Assembly (NCBI RefSeq): GCF_032854445.1
Contig: NW_027018126.1
Coordinates: 1-64,000, forward strand
Origin: Liolophura sinensis
Taxonomy: Eukaryota; Mollusca; Polyplacophora; Chitonida; Chitonidae
Reading direction: 5' to 3'
DNA length: 64,000 nucleotides
Shown in pieces: positions 25,201 through 36,519 of the stretch. The notes under the pieces were generated by a model. It did no database searches and was not told the origin of the DNA. It saw only the letters and a program-made list of their open reading frames with translations. Positions within the stretch are counted from its first letter, which is position 1, and every line of letters begins with the position of its first letter. Made by a program: the position numbers and the translations under genes.

Positions 25201-28200
25201 TTATAAATGTGGGTCAGTGTTTAGTAGAATATTTTACAGCAGACTGTATCAAGTACCTTGTGTTTTTTCACGTACAAATGGTGTGGTTTTTCTACACGTA
25301 GATAAAGACATTGAGATTGTCTTGGACTTAGAAATAAGACAATTGCTGGGTGAGTTAAATCGGCCTTGGCCCAAAGATTTCAGGTCTTCTGGGCTACCGA
25401 AGGGCACATAACTTATAGTCAAAAGTTGAATATAGTAATGACCAGTCGCGATTGTACAGAGTACAGTGTAGCCGATTTTAATTAACAAAAAGACCACGCA
25501 AAAATGCAAAAGTGGACAAACTGTTCCAGTGGTGCTGGTAAGAGGCTAATCCGACGTATTTTGTGACGAGAAATCGAATGGTGCAAACCGCGTTGCTCTC
25601 CGACCAATACTTTTGGCTGTAGTGACAATTGAATGATCATTGATATCATATTCACGTGCCCAGCCACGGCTCTTACTCCATGGAAACCAGGGATATTTGC
25701 AATTTTTAACTGCTGCCGATGCCTGGCCCAATTCCGCATCTTTTGGCACCTTATAAATGTGGGTCAGTGTTCAGTTGTACTTTTTACAGCAGACTGTATC
25801 AAGTACCTTGTGTTTTTTATGTACAAATGGTCTGGTTTTTCTACACGTAGATAATGACATTGAGATTGTCTTAGACTTAGAAGTAAGACAATTGCTGGGT
25901 GAGTTAAATGGGCTTAGCCCAAAGATTAGACGTCTTCTGGGCTACCGAAGGGCACATAACTTATAGTCAAAAGTTGAATATAGTAATGACCAGTCGCGAT
26001 TGTACAGAGTACAGTGTAGCCGATTTCAATTAACAAAAAGACCAGGTAAAAATGCAAAAGTGGAAAAACTGTTCCAGTGCTGCTGGTAAGAGGCTAATCC
26101 GACGTATTTTGTGACGAGAAATCGAATGGTGCAAACCGCGTTGCTCTCCGACCAATACTTTTGGCTGTAGTGACAATTGAATGATCATTGATATCATATT
26201 CACGTGCCCAGCAACGGCTCTTACTCCATGGAAACCAGGGATATTTGCAATTTTTAACTGCTGCCGATGCTGGCCCAATTCCGCATCTTTGGCACCTTAC
26301 TGAAGTGGGTCAGTGTTCAGTTGTACTTTTTACAGCAGACTGTATCAAGTACCTTGTGTTTTTTATGTACAAATGGTCTGGTTTTTCTACACGTAGATAA
26401 AGACATTGAGATTGTCTTAGACTTAGAAGTAAGACAATTGCTGGGTGAGTTAAATGGGCTTAGCCCAAAGATTAGACGTCTTCTGGGCTACCGAAGGGCA
26501 CATAACTTATAGTCAAAAGTTGAATATAGTAATGACCAGTCGCGATTGTACAGAGTACAGTGTAGCCGATTTCAATTACAAAAAGACCAGGTAAAAATGC
26601 AAAAGTGGAAAAACTGTTCCAGTGCTGCTGGTAAGAGGCTAATCCGACGTATTTTGTGACGAGAAATCGAATGGTGCAAACCGCGTTGCTCTCCGACCAA
26701 TACTTTTGGCTGTAGTGACAATTGAATGATCATTGATGTCATAATTACGTGCCCAGCAACGGCTCTTACTCCATGGAAACCAGGGATGTTTGCAATTTTT
26801 TAACAGCTGCCGATGCCTGGCCCAATTCCGCATCTTTTGGCACCTTATAAATGTGGGTCAGTGTTTAGTTATACTTTTTACAGCAGACTGTATCAAGTAC
26901 CTTGTGTTTTTTATGTACAAATGGTCTGGTTTTTCTACACGTAGATAAAGACATTGAGATTGTCTTGCACTTAGAAATAAGACAATTGCTGGGTGAGTTA
27001 AATGGCTTGGCCCAAAGATTTCAGGTCTTCTGGGCTACCGAAGGGCACATAACTTATAGTCAAAAGTTGAATATAGTAATGACCAGTCGCGATTGTACAG
27101 AGTACAGTGTAGTCGATTTCAATTAACAAAAAGACCAGGCAAAAATGCAAAAGTGGACAAACTGTTCCAGTGGTGCTGGTAAGAGGCTAATCCGACGTAT
27201 TTTGTGACGAGAATCGAATGGTGCAAACCGCGTTGCTCTCCGACCAATACTTTTGCTGTAGTGACAATTGAATGATCATTGATATCATATTCACGTGCCC
27301 AGCAACGGCTCTTACTCCATGGAAACCAGGGATATTTGCAATTTTTTAACTGCTGCCGATGCCTGGCCCAATTCCGCATCTTTTGGCACCTTATAAATGT
27401 GGGTCAGTGTTCAGTTGTACTTTTCACAGCAGACTGTATCAAGTACCTTGTGTTTTTTATGTACAAATGGTCTGGTTTTTCTACACGTAGATAAAGACAT
27501 TGAGATTGTCTTAGACTTAGAAGTAAGACAATTGCTGGGTGAGTTAAATGGGCTTAGCCCAAAGATTTGACGTCTTCTGGGCTACCGAAGGGCACATAAC
27601 TTATAGTCAAAAGTTGAATATAGTAATGACCAGTCGAGATTGTACAGAGTACAGTGTAGCCGATTTCAATTAACAAAAAGACCAGGTAAAAATGCAAAAG
27701 TGGAAAAAATGTTCCAGTGCTGCTGGTAAGAGGCTAATCCGACGTATTTTGTGACGAGAAATCGAATGGTGCAAACCGCGTTGCTCTCCGACCAATACTT
27801 TTGGCTGTAGTGACAATTGAATGATCATTGATGTCATAATCACGTGCCCAGCAACGGCTCTTACTCCATGGAAACCAGGGATATTTGCAATTTTTTAACA
27901 GCTGCCGATGCCTGGCCCAATTCCGCATCTTTTGGCACCTTATAAATGTGGGTCAGTGTTTAGTTATACTTTTTACAGCAGACTGTATCAAGTACCTTGT
28001 GTTTTTTATGTACAAATGGTGTGGTTTTTCTACACGTAGATAAAGACATTGAGGTTGTCTTGCACTTAGAAGTAAGACAATTGCTGGGTGAGTTAAATGG
28101 GCTTAGCCCAAAGATTTGAGGTCTTCTGGGCTACCGAAGGGCACATAACTTATAGTCAAAAGTTGAATATAGTAATGACCAGTCGCGATTGTACAGAGTA

Positions 28201-28282
28201 CAGTGTAGCCGATTTCAATTAACAAAAAGACCAGGTAAAAATGCAAAAGTGGAAAAACTGTTCAAGTGCTACTAGTAAGAGG
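22251..28282 (+). repeat. E-F-E'-D multimer, copies 3 and 4
   Basis: Anchors are 22799 (E), 23347 (F), 23897 (E'), 24446 (D), 24997 (D), 25546 (E), 26094 (E), 26639 (F), 27187 (E') and 27734 (D). Copy 3 is matched by copy 4 through AAATCGGC (22610 and 25356), AAAGATTAGACG (23175, 25921 and 26468), GATGTTTG in the F units (23494 and 26786), CTTTTCACAGCAG (24132 and 27421) and CAGTCGAGATT (24343 and 27631). The lag is five units at first and six after 26094, because the E unit was itself duplicated in copy 4. Confidence 0.85.
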
Positions 28283-28647
28283 CTAATCCGACGTATTTTG
28301 TGGCGAGAAATCGAATGGTGCAAACCGCGTTGCTCTCTGACCAATACTTTTGGCTGTAGAGACAATTGAATGATGATTTATGTCATATTCACGTGCCCAG
28401 CAACGGCTCTTACTCCATGGAAACCAGGGATATTTGCAATTTTTTAACAGCTGCCGATGCCTGGCCCAATTCCGCATCTTTAGGCACCTTATTCATGTGG
28501 GCCTGTGGTCAGTTGAACTTTTTACAGCAGACTGTATCAAGTACCTTGTGTTTTTTATGTACAAATGGTCTGGTTTTTCTACACGTAGATAAAGACATTG
28601 AGATTGTCTTGCACTTAGAAGTAAGACAATTGCTGGGTGAGTTAAAT

Positions 28648-28658
28648 GGGCTTAGCCC
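28648..28658. other. Short inverted repeat GGGCTTAGCCC
   Basis: Two perfect 5-base arms, GGGCT and AGCCC, flank a single T. It is present in most B, C, D, E and T units. A units often carry GGGCTTGGCCC, which keeps four-base arms around TTG, so the dyad survives the substitution. Its function is unknown. It could be a chance feature or a protein-binding dyad. Confidence 0.6.
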
Positions 28659-28831
28659 AAAGATTTGACGTCTTCTGGGCTACCGAAGGGCACATAACTT
28701 ATAGTCAAAAGTTGAATATAGTAATGACCAGTCGCGATTGTACAGAGTACAGTGTAGCCGATTTCAATTAACAAAAAGAGCAGGTAAAAATGCAAAAGTG
28801 GAAAAACTGTTCCAGTGCTGCTGGTAAGAGG

Positions 28832-29026
28832 CTAATCCGACGTATTTTGTGACGAGAAATCGAATGGTGCAAACCGCGTTGATCTCCGACCAATACTTTT
28901 GGCTGTAGTGACAATTGAATGATCATTGATGTCATAATCACGTGCCCAGCAACGGCTCTTACTCCATGGAAACCAGGGATATTTGCAATTTTTTAACAGC
29001 TGCCGATGCCTGGCCCAATTCTGCAT
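28832..29026 (-). other. Recurrent minus-strand 64-codon open frame, probably non-coding
   Basis: A 64-codon ATG-to-stop frame occurs at the same place in a large share of units, for example 3534-3728, 10670-10864, 24446-24640, 33225-33419 and 43648-43842. It reads NWARHRQLLKNCKYPWFPW near its start and ends SSQNTSD. Its persistence mostly reflects the sequence identity of the units: many single-base indels elsewhere break it with no sign of purifying selection. It resembles no family I know. It lies antisense to the plus-strand frame, so both cannot easily be constrained at once. Confidence 0.25.
28918..28944. other. Palindrome AATGATCATT followed by an E-box-like CACGTG
   Basis: AATGATCATT (28918-28927) is a perfect 10-bp palindrome, flanked outside by TGACA (28909-28913) and TGTCA (28930-28934), which pair imperfectly around it. 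CACGTG follows at 28939-28944. The pair recurs in most units. The palindrome is lost in C units of the C-R-G trimers (GATGATTTATG), in E' units with GATAATTGATATC (12407 and 14062) and in the D units at 34872 and 38692 (GATTATTGATG). The sequence shows clustered dyads; any protein binding is inference. Confidence 0.5.
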
Positions 29027-32000
29027 CTTTTGGCACCTTATAAATGTGGGTCAGTGTTTAGTTGTACTTTTTACAGCAGACTGTATCAAGTACCTTGTGT
29101 TTTTTATGTACAAATGGTGTGGTTTTTCTACACGTAGATAAAGACATTGAGATTGTCTTGCACTTAGAAGTAAGACAATTGCTGGGTGAGTTAAATGGGC
29201 TTAGCCCAAAGATTTGACGTCTTCTGGGCTACCGAAGGGCACATAACTTATAGTCAATAGTTGAATATAGTAATGACCAGTCGCGATTGTACAGAGTACA
29301 GTGTAGCCGATTTCAATTAACAAAAAGACCAGGTAAAGATGCAAAAGTGCACAAACTGTTCCAGTGCTGCTGGTAAGAGGCTAATCCGACGTATTTTGTG
29401 ACGAGAAATCGAATGGTGCAAACCGCGTTGCTCTCCGACCAATACTTTTGGCTGTAGTGACAATTGAATGATCATTGATGTCATAATCACGTGCGTAGCA
29501 ACGGCTCTTACTCCATGGAAACCAGGGATATTTGCAATTGTTTAACAGCTGCCGATGCCTGGCCCAATTCTGCATCTTTTGGCACCTTATAAATGTGGGT
29601 CAGTGTTTAGTTGTACTTTTTACAGCAGACTGTATCAAGTACCTTGTGTTTTTTATGTACAAATGGTCTGGTTTTTCTACACGTAGATAAAGACATTGAG
29701 ATTGTCTTGCACTTAGAAGTAAGACAATTGCTGGGTGAGTTAAATGGGCTTAGCCCAAAGATTTGAGGTCTTCTGGGCTACCGAAGGGCACATAACTTAT
29801 AGTCAAAAGTTGAATATAGTAATGACCAGTCGCGATTGTACAGAGTACAGTGTAGCCGATTTCAATTAACAAAAAGACCAGGTAAAAATGCAAAAGTGGA
29901 AAAACTGTTCCAGTGCTACTAGTAAGAGGCTAATCCGACGTATTTTGTGGCGAAAAATCGAATGGTGCAAACCGCGTTGCTCTCTGACCAATACTTTTGG
30001 CTGTAGAGACAATTGAATGATGATTTATGTCATATTCACGTGCCCAGCAATGGCTCTTACTCCATGGAAACCAGGGATATTTGCAATTTTTTAACAGCTG
30101 CCGATGCCTGGCCCAATTCCGCATCTTTAGGCACCTTATTCATGTGGGCCTGTGGTCAGTTGAACTTTTTACAGCAGACTGTATCAAGTACCTTGTGTTT
30201 TATTATGTACAAATGGTCTGGTTTTTCTACACGTAGATAAAGACATTGAGATTGTCTTGCACTTAGAAGTAAGACAATTGCTGGGTGAGTTAAATGGGCT
30301 TAGCCCAAAGATTTGAAGTCTTCTGGGCTACCGAAGGGCACATAACTTATAGTCAAAAGTTGAATATAGTAATGACCAGTCGCGATTGTACAGAGTACAG
30401 TGTAGCCGATTTCAATTAAGAAAAAGACCAGGTAAAAATGCAAAAGTGGAAAAACTGTTCCAGTGCTGCTGGTAAGAGGCTAATCCCACGTATTTTTTGA
30501 CGAGAAATCGAATGGTGCAAACCGCGTTGATCTCCGACCAATACTTTTGGCTGTAGTGACAATTGAATGATCATTGATGTCATAATCACGTGCCCAGCAA
30601 CGGCTCTTACTCCATGGAAACCAGGGATATTTGCAATTTTTTAACAGCTGCCGATGCCTGGCCCAATTCCGCATCTTTTGGCACCTTATAAATGTGGGTC
30701 AGTGTTTAGTTGTACTTTTTACAGCAGACTGTATCAAGTACCTTGTGTTTTTTATGTACAAATGGTCTGGTTTTTCTACACGTAGATAAAGACATTGAGA
30801 TTGTCTTAGACTTAGAAGTAAGACAATTGCTGGGTGAGTTAAATGGGCTTAGCCCAAAGATTTGACGTCTTCTGGGCTACCGAAGGGCACATAACTTATA
30901 GTCAAAAGTTGAATATAGTAATGACCAGTCGCGATTGTACAGAGTACAGTGTAGCCGATTTCAATTAACAAAAAGACCAGGTAAAAATGCAAAAGTGGAA
31001 AAACTGTTCCAGTGCTACTAGTAAGAGGCTAATCCGACGTATTTTGTGACGAGAAATCGAATGGTGCAAACCGCGTTGCTCTCCGACCAATACTTTTGGC
31101 TGTAGAGACAATTGAATGATCATTTATGTCATAATCACGTGCCCAGTAAGGGCTCTTACTCCATGGAAACCAGGGATATTTGCAATTTTTTAACTGCTGC
31201 CGATGCCTGGCCCAATTCCGCATCTTTTGGCACCTTACTGAAGTGGGTCAGTGTTCAGTTGTACTTTTTACAGCAGACTGTATCAAGTACCTTGTGTTTT
31301 TTATGTACAAATGGTCTGGTTTTTCTACACGTAGATAAAGACATTGAGATTGTCTTAGACTTAGAAGTAAGACAATTGCTGGGTGAGTTAAATGGGCTTA
31401 GCCCAAAGATTTGACGTCTTCTGGGCTACCGAAGGGCACATAACTTATAGTCAAAAGTTGAATATAGTAATGACCAGTCGCGATTGTACAGAGTACAGTG
31501 TAGCCGATTTCAATTAACAAAAAGACCAGGTAAAAATGCAAAAGTGGAAAAACTGTTCCAGTGCTGCTGGTAAGAGGCTAATCCGACGTATTTTGTGACG
31601 AGAAATCGAATGGTGCAAACCGCGTTGCTCTCCGACCAATACTTTTGGCTGTAGTGACAATTGAATGATCATTGATGTCATAATCACGTGCCCAGTAACG
31701 GCTCTTACTCCATGGAAACTAGGGATGTTTGCAATTTTTTAACTGCTGCCGATGGCTGGCCCAATTCCGCATCTTTTGGCACCTTATAAATGTGGGTCAG
31801 TGTTTAGTTGTACTTTTTACAGCAGACTGTATCAAGTACCTTGTGTTTTTTATGTACAAATGGTGTGGTTTTTCTACACGTAGATAAAGACATTGAGATT
31901 GTCTTGGACTTAGAAATAAGACAATTGCTGGGTGAGTTAAATGGGCTTAGCCTAAAGATTTCAGGTCTTCTGGGCTACCGAAGGGCACATAACTTATAGT

Positions 32001-32679
32001 CAAAAGTTGAATATAGTAATGACCAGTCGCGATTGTACAGAGTACAGTGTAGCCGATTTCAATTAACAAAAAGACCAGGCAAAAATGCAAAAGTGGAAAA
32101 ACTGTTCCAGTGCTGCTGGTAAGAGGCTAATCCGACGTATTTTGTGACGAGAAATCGAATGGTGCAAACCGCGTTGCTCTCCGACCAATACTTTTGGCTG
32201 TAGTGACAATTGAATGATCATTGATGTCATATTCACGTGCCCAGCAACGGCTCTTACTCCATGGAAACCAGGGATATTTGCAATTTTTTAACAGCTGCCG
32301 ATGCCTGGCCCAATTCCGCATCTTTAGGCACCTTATTCATGTGGGTCTGTGGTCAGTTGAACTTTTTACAGCAGACTGTATCAAGTACCTTGTGTTTTTT
32401 ATGTACAAATGGTCTGGTTTTTCTACACGTAGATAAAGACATTGAGATTGTCTTGCACTTAGAAGTAAGACAATTGCTGGGTGAGTTAAATGGGCTTAGC
32501 CCAAAGATTTGACGTCTTCTGGGCTACCGAAGGGCACATAACTTATAGTCAAAAGTTGAATATAGTAATGACCAGTCGCGATTGTACAGAGTACAGTGTA
32601 GCCGATTTCAATTAACAAAAAGACCAGGTAAAAATGCAAAAGTCGAAAAACTGTTCCAGTGCTACTAGTAAGAGGCTAA

Positions 32680-35130
32680 TCCGACGTATTTTGTGGCGAG
32701 AAATCGAATGGTGCAAACCGCGTTGCTCTCTGAACAATACTTTTGGCTGTAGAGACAATTGAATGATCATTTATGTCATAATCACGTGCCCAGTAACGGC
32801 TCTTACTCCATGGAAACCAGGGATATTTGCAATTTTTTAACTGCTGCCGATGCCTGGCCCAATTCCGCATCTTTTGGCACCTTATAAATGTGGGTCAGTG
32901 TTCAGTTGTACTTTTTACAGCAGACTGTATCAAGTACCTTGTGTTTTTTATGTACAAATTTTCTGGTTTTTCTACACGTAGATAAAGACATTGAGATTGT
33001 CTTAGACTTAGAAGTAAGACAATTGCTGGGTGAGTTAAATGGGCTTAGCCCAAAGATTTGACGTCTTCTTGGCTACCGAAGGGCACATAACTTATAGTCA
33101 AAAGTTGAATATAGTAATGACCAGTCGCGATTGTACAGAGTACAGTGTAGCCGATTTCAATTAACAAAAAGACCAGGTAAAAATGCAAAAGTGGAAAAAC
33201 TGTTCCAGTGCTGCTGGTAAGAGGCTAATCCGACGTATTTTGTGACGAGAAATCGAATGGTGCAAACCGCGTTGCTCTCCGACCAATACTTTTGGCTGTA
33301 GTGACAATTGAATGATCATTGATGTCATAATCACGTGCCCAGCAACGGCTCTTACTCCATGGAAACCAGGGATATTTGCAATTTTTCAACAGCTGCCGAT
33401 GCCTGGCCCAATTCCGCATCTTTTGGCACCTTATAAATGTGGGTCAGTGTTTAGTTGTACTTTTTACAGCAGACTGTATCAAGTACCTTGTGTTTTTTAT
33501 GTACAAATGGTCTGGTTTTTCTACACGTAGATAAAGACATTGAGATTGTCTTGGACTTAGAAATAAGACAATTGCTGGGTGAGTTAAATGGGCTTAGCCC
33601 AAAGATTTGACGTCTTCTGGGCTACCGAAGGGGACATAACTTATAGTTAAAAGTTGAATGTAGTAATGACCAGTCACGATTGTACAGAGTACAGTGTAGC
33701 CGATTTCAATTAACAAAAAGACCAGGCAAAAATGCAAAAGTGGAAAAACTGTTCCAGTGCTGCTGGTAAGAGGCTAATCCGACGTATTTTGTGACGAGAA
33801 ATCGAATGGTGCAAACCGCGTTGCTCTCCGACCAATACTTTTGGCTGGAGTGACAATTGAATGATCATTGATGTCATATTCACGTGCCCAGCAACGGCTC
33901 TTACTCCATGGAAACCAGGGATATTTGCAATTTTTTAACAGCTGCCGATGCCTGGCCCAATTCCGCATCTTTAGGCACCTTATTCATGTGGGTCTGTGGT
34001 CAGTTGAACTTTTTACAGCAGACTGTATCAAGTACCTTGTGTTTTTTATGTACAAATGGTCTGGTTTTTCTACACGTAGATAAAGACATTGAGATTGTCT
34101 TGCACTTAGAAGTAAGACAATTGCTGGGTGAGTTAAATGGGCTTAGCCCAAAGATTTGACGTCTTCTGGGCTACCGAAGGGCACATAACTTATAGTCAAA
34201 AGTTGAATATAGTAATGACCAGTCGCGATTGTACAGAGTACAGTGTAGCCGATTTCAATTAACAAAAAGACCAGGTAAAAATGCAAAAGTGGAAAAACTG
34301 TTCCAGTGCTACTAGTAAGAGGCTAATCCGACGTATTTTGTGGCGAGAAATCGAATGGTGCAAACCGCGTTGCTCTCCGACCAATACTTTTGGCTGTATA
34401 GACAATTGAATGATCATTGATGTCATAATCACGTGCCCAGTAACGGCTCTTACTCCATGGAAACCAGGGATATTTGCAATTTTTTAACTGCTGCCGATGC
34501 CTGGCCCAATTCCGCATCTTTTGGCACCTTATAAATGTGGGTCAGTGTTCAGTTGTACTTTTTACAGCAGACTGTATCAAGTACCTTGTGTTTTTTATGT
34601 ACAAATGGTCTGGTTTTTCTACACGTAGATAAAGACATTGAGATTGTCTTAGACTTAGAAGTAAGACAATTGCTGGGTGAGTTAAATGGGCTTAGCCCAA
34701 AGATTTGACGTCTTCTGGGCTACCGAAGGGCACATAACTTATAGTCAAAAGTTGAATATAGTAATGACCAGTCGCGATTGTACAGAGTACAGTGTAGCCG
34801 ATTTCAATTAACAAAAAGACCAGGTAAAAATGCAAAAGTGGAAAAACTGTTCCAGTGCTGCTGGTAAGAGGCTAATCCGACGTATTTTGTGACGAGAAAT
34901 TGAATGGTGCATACCGCGTTGCTCTCCGACCAATACTTTTGGCTGTAGTGACAATTGAATGATTATTGATGTCATAATCACGTGCCCAGCAACGGCTCTT
35001 ACTCCATGGAAACCAGGGATATTTGCAATTTTTTAACAGCTGCCGATGCCTGGCCCAATTCCGCATCTTTTGGCACCTTATAAATGTGGGTCAGTGTTTA
35101 GTTGTACTTTTTACAGCAGACTGTATCAAG
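32680..35130 (+). repeat. Long-range duplication inside the C-T-D domain, copy 1
   Basis: This stretch matches 36520-38950 at a spacing of about 3841 bp, seven units. Rare shared marks are ACAAATTTTCTGG (32954 and 36799), TCTTCTTGGCTACC, GGGGACATAAC with TGAATGTAGTAATG near 33630 and 37470, GGCTGGAGTGAC (33843 and 37683), GGCTGTATAGAC (34392 and 38234) and GTGCATACCGCG (34907 and 38727). Copy 2 has a 22-bp deletion at 38264. After about 35190, homology resumes at an eight-unit lag near 39560, so one unit was gained in the second copy. Confidence 0.85.
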
Positions 35131-36519
35131 TACCTTGTGTTTTTTATGTACAAATGGTGTGGTTTTTCTACACGTAGATAAAGACATTGAGATTGTCTTG
35201 GACTTAGAAATAAGACAATTGCTGGGTGAGTTAAATGGGCTTAGCCCAAAGATTTCAGGTCTTCTGGGCTACCGAAGGGCACATAACTTATAGTCAAAAG
35301 TTGAATATAGTAATGACCAGTCGCGATTGTACAGAGTACAGTGTAGCCGATTTCAATTAACAAAAAGACCAGGCAAAAATGCAAAAGTGGAAAAACTGTT
35401 CCAGTGCTGCTGGTAAGAGGCTAATCCGACGTATTTTGTGACGAGAAATCGAATGGTGCAAACCGCGTTGCTCTCCGACCAATACTTTTGGCTGTAGTGA
35501 CAATTGAATGATCATTGATGTCATATTCACGTGCCCAGCAACGGCTCTTACTCCATGGAAACCAGGGATATTTGCAATTTTTAACAGCTGCCGATGCCTG
35601 GCCCAATTCCGCATCTTTAGGCACCTTATTCATGTGGGTCTGTGGTCAGTTGAACTTTTTTACAGCAGACTGTATCAAGTACCTTGTGTTTTTTATGTAC
35701 AAATGGTCTGGTTTTTCTACACGTAAATAAAGACATTGCGATTGTCTTGCACTTAGAAGTAAGACAATTGCTGGGTGAGTTAAATGGGCTTAGCCCAAAG
35801 ATTTGACGTCCTTCTGGGCTACCGAAGGGCACATAACTTATAGTCAAAAGTTGAATATAGTAATGACCAGTCGCGATTGTACAGAGTACAGTGTAGCCGA
35901 TTTCAATTAACAAAAAGACCAGGTAAAAATGCAAAAGTGGAAAAACTGTTCCAGTGCTACTAGTAAGAGGCTAATCCGACGTATTTTGTGGCGAGAAATC
36001 GAATGGTGCAAACCGCGTTGCTCTCTGACCAATACTTTTGGCTGTAGAGACAATTGAATGATCATTTATGTCATAATCACGTGCCCAGTAACGGCTCTTA
36101 CTCCATGGAAACCAGGGATATTTGCAATTTTTTAACTGCTGCCGATGCCTGGCCCAATTCCTCCGCATCTTTTGGCACCTTATAAATGTGGGTCAGTGTT
36201 CAGTTGTACTTTTTACAGCAGACTGTATCAAGTACCTTGTGTTTTTTATGTACAAATTTTCTGTTTTTTCTACACGTAGATAAAGACATTGAGATTGTCT
36301 TAGACTTAGAAGTAAGACAATAGCTGGGTGAGTTAAATGGCTTAGCCCAAAGATTTGACGTCTTCTTGGCTACCGAAGGGCACATAACTTATAGTCAAAG
36401 TTGAATATAGTAATGACCAGTCGCGATTGTACAGAGTACAGTGTAGCCGATTTCAATTAACAAAAAGACCAGGTAAAAATGCAAAAGTGGAAAAACTGTT
36501 CCAGTGCTACTAGTAAGAG

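Larger units (their letters stand above)
28637..29076 (+). other. Splice-site-like and TATA-like motifs in the monomer
   Basis: The plus strand has two good matches to a eukaryotic 5' splice site: GGGTGAGT (28636-28642) and CTGGTAAGAG (28821-28830). It also has two pyrimidine-rich stretches ending in CAG: TTTTTTAACAG (ending 28999) and CTTTTTACAG (ending 29076). TATAAA lies at 29039-29044 in B units and is lost in A (TACTGAAG) and C (TATTCATG) units. If the array is transcribed rightward, these could yield spliced or circular satellite RNA. No transcript evidence is available, and such motifs also arise by chance. Confidence 0.3.
28597..29145 (+). repeat. Reference 549-bp monomer
   Basis: This unit is exactly 549 bp, counted from ATTGAGATTG to the base before the next ATTGAGATTG, and sits in a stretch with almost no indels. 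By hand count it has 224 G+C (40.8%) and 16 CpG. Landmarks in order are an inverted repeat at 28648-28658, GTAAGAG at 28824-28830, the CTAATCCGACG anchor at 28832, a palindrome at 28918-28927, CACGTG at 28939-28944, CCATGG at 28964-28969, a T-rich stretch ending AACAG at 28999, TATAAA at 29039-29044 and a second T-rich stretch ending ACAG at 29076. I see no internal sub-repeat by eye, so 549 bp appears to be the basic period. It belongs to class R (GCGTTGATCTCC). The start point is arbitrary, as for any tandem repeat. Confidence 0.95.
28283..31028 (+). repeat. C-R-G trimer segment, copy 3
   Basis: Anchors are 28283 (C), 28832 (R), 29381 (G), 29930 (C) and 30480 (R), spaced 549, 549, 549 and 550 bp. 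Two successive trimer registers are visible, with C to C spacing of 1647 bp. C units carry TGATGATTTATGTC (28372 and 30019), which destroys the central palindrome present in other units. R units carry GCGTTGATCTCC. This is the clearest copy of the trimer because small indels are almost absent. Confidence 0.88.
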
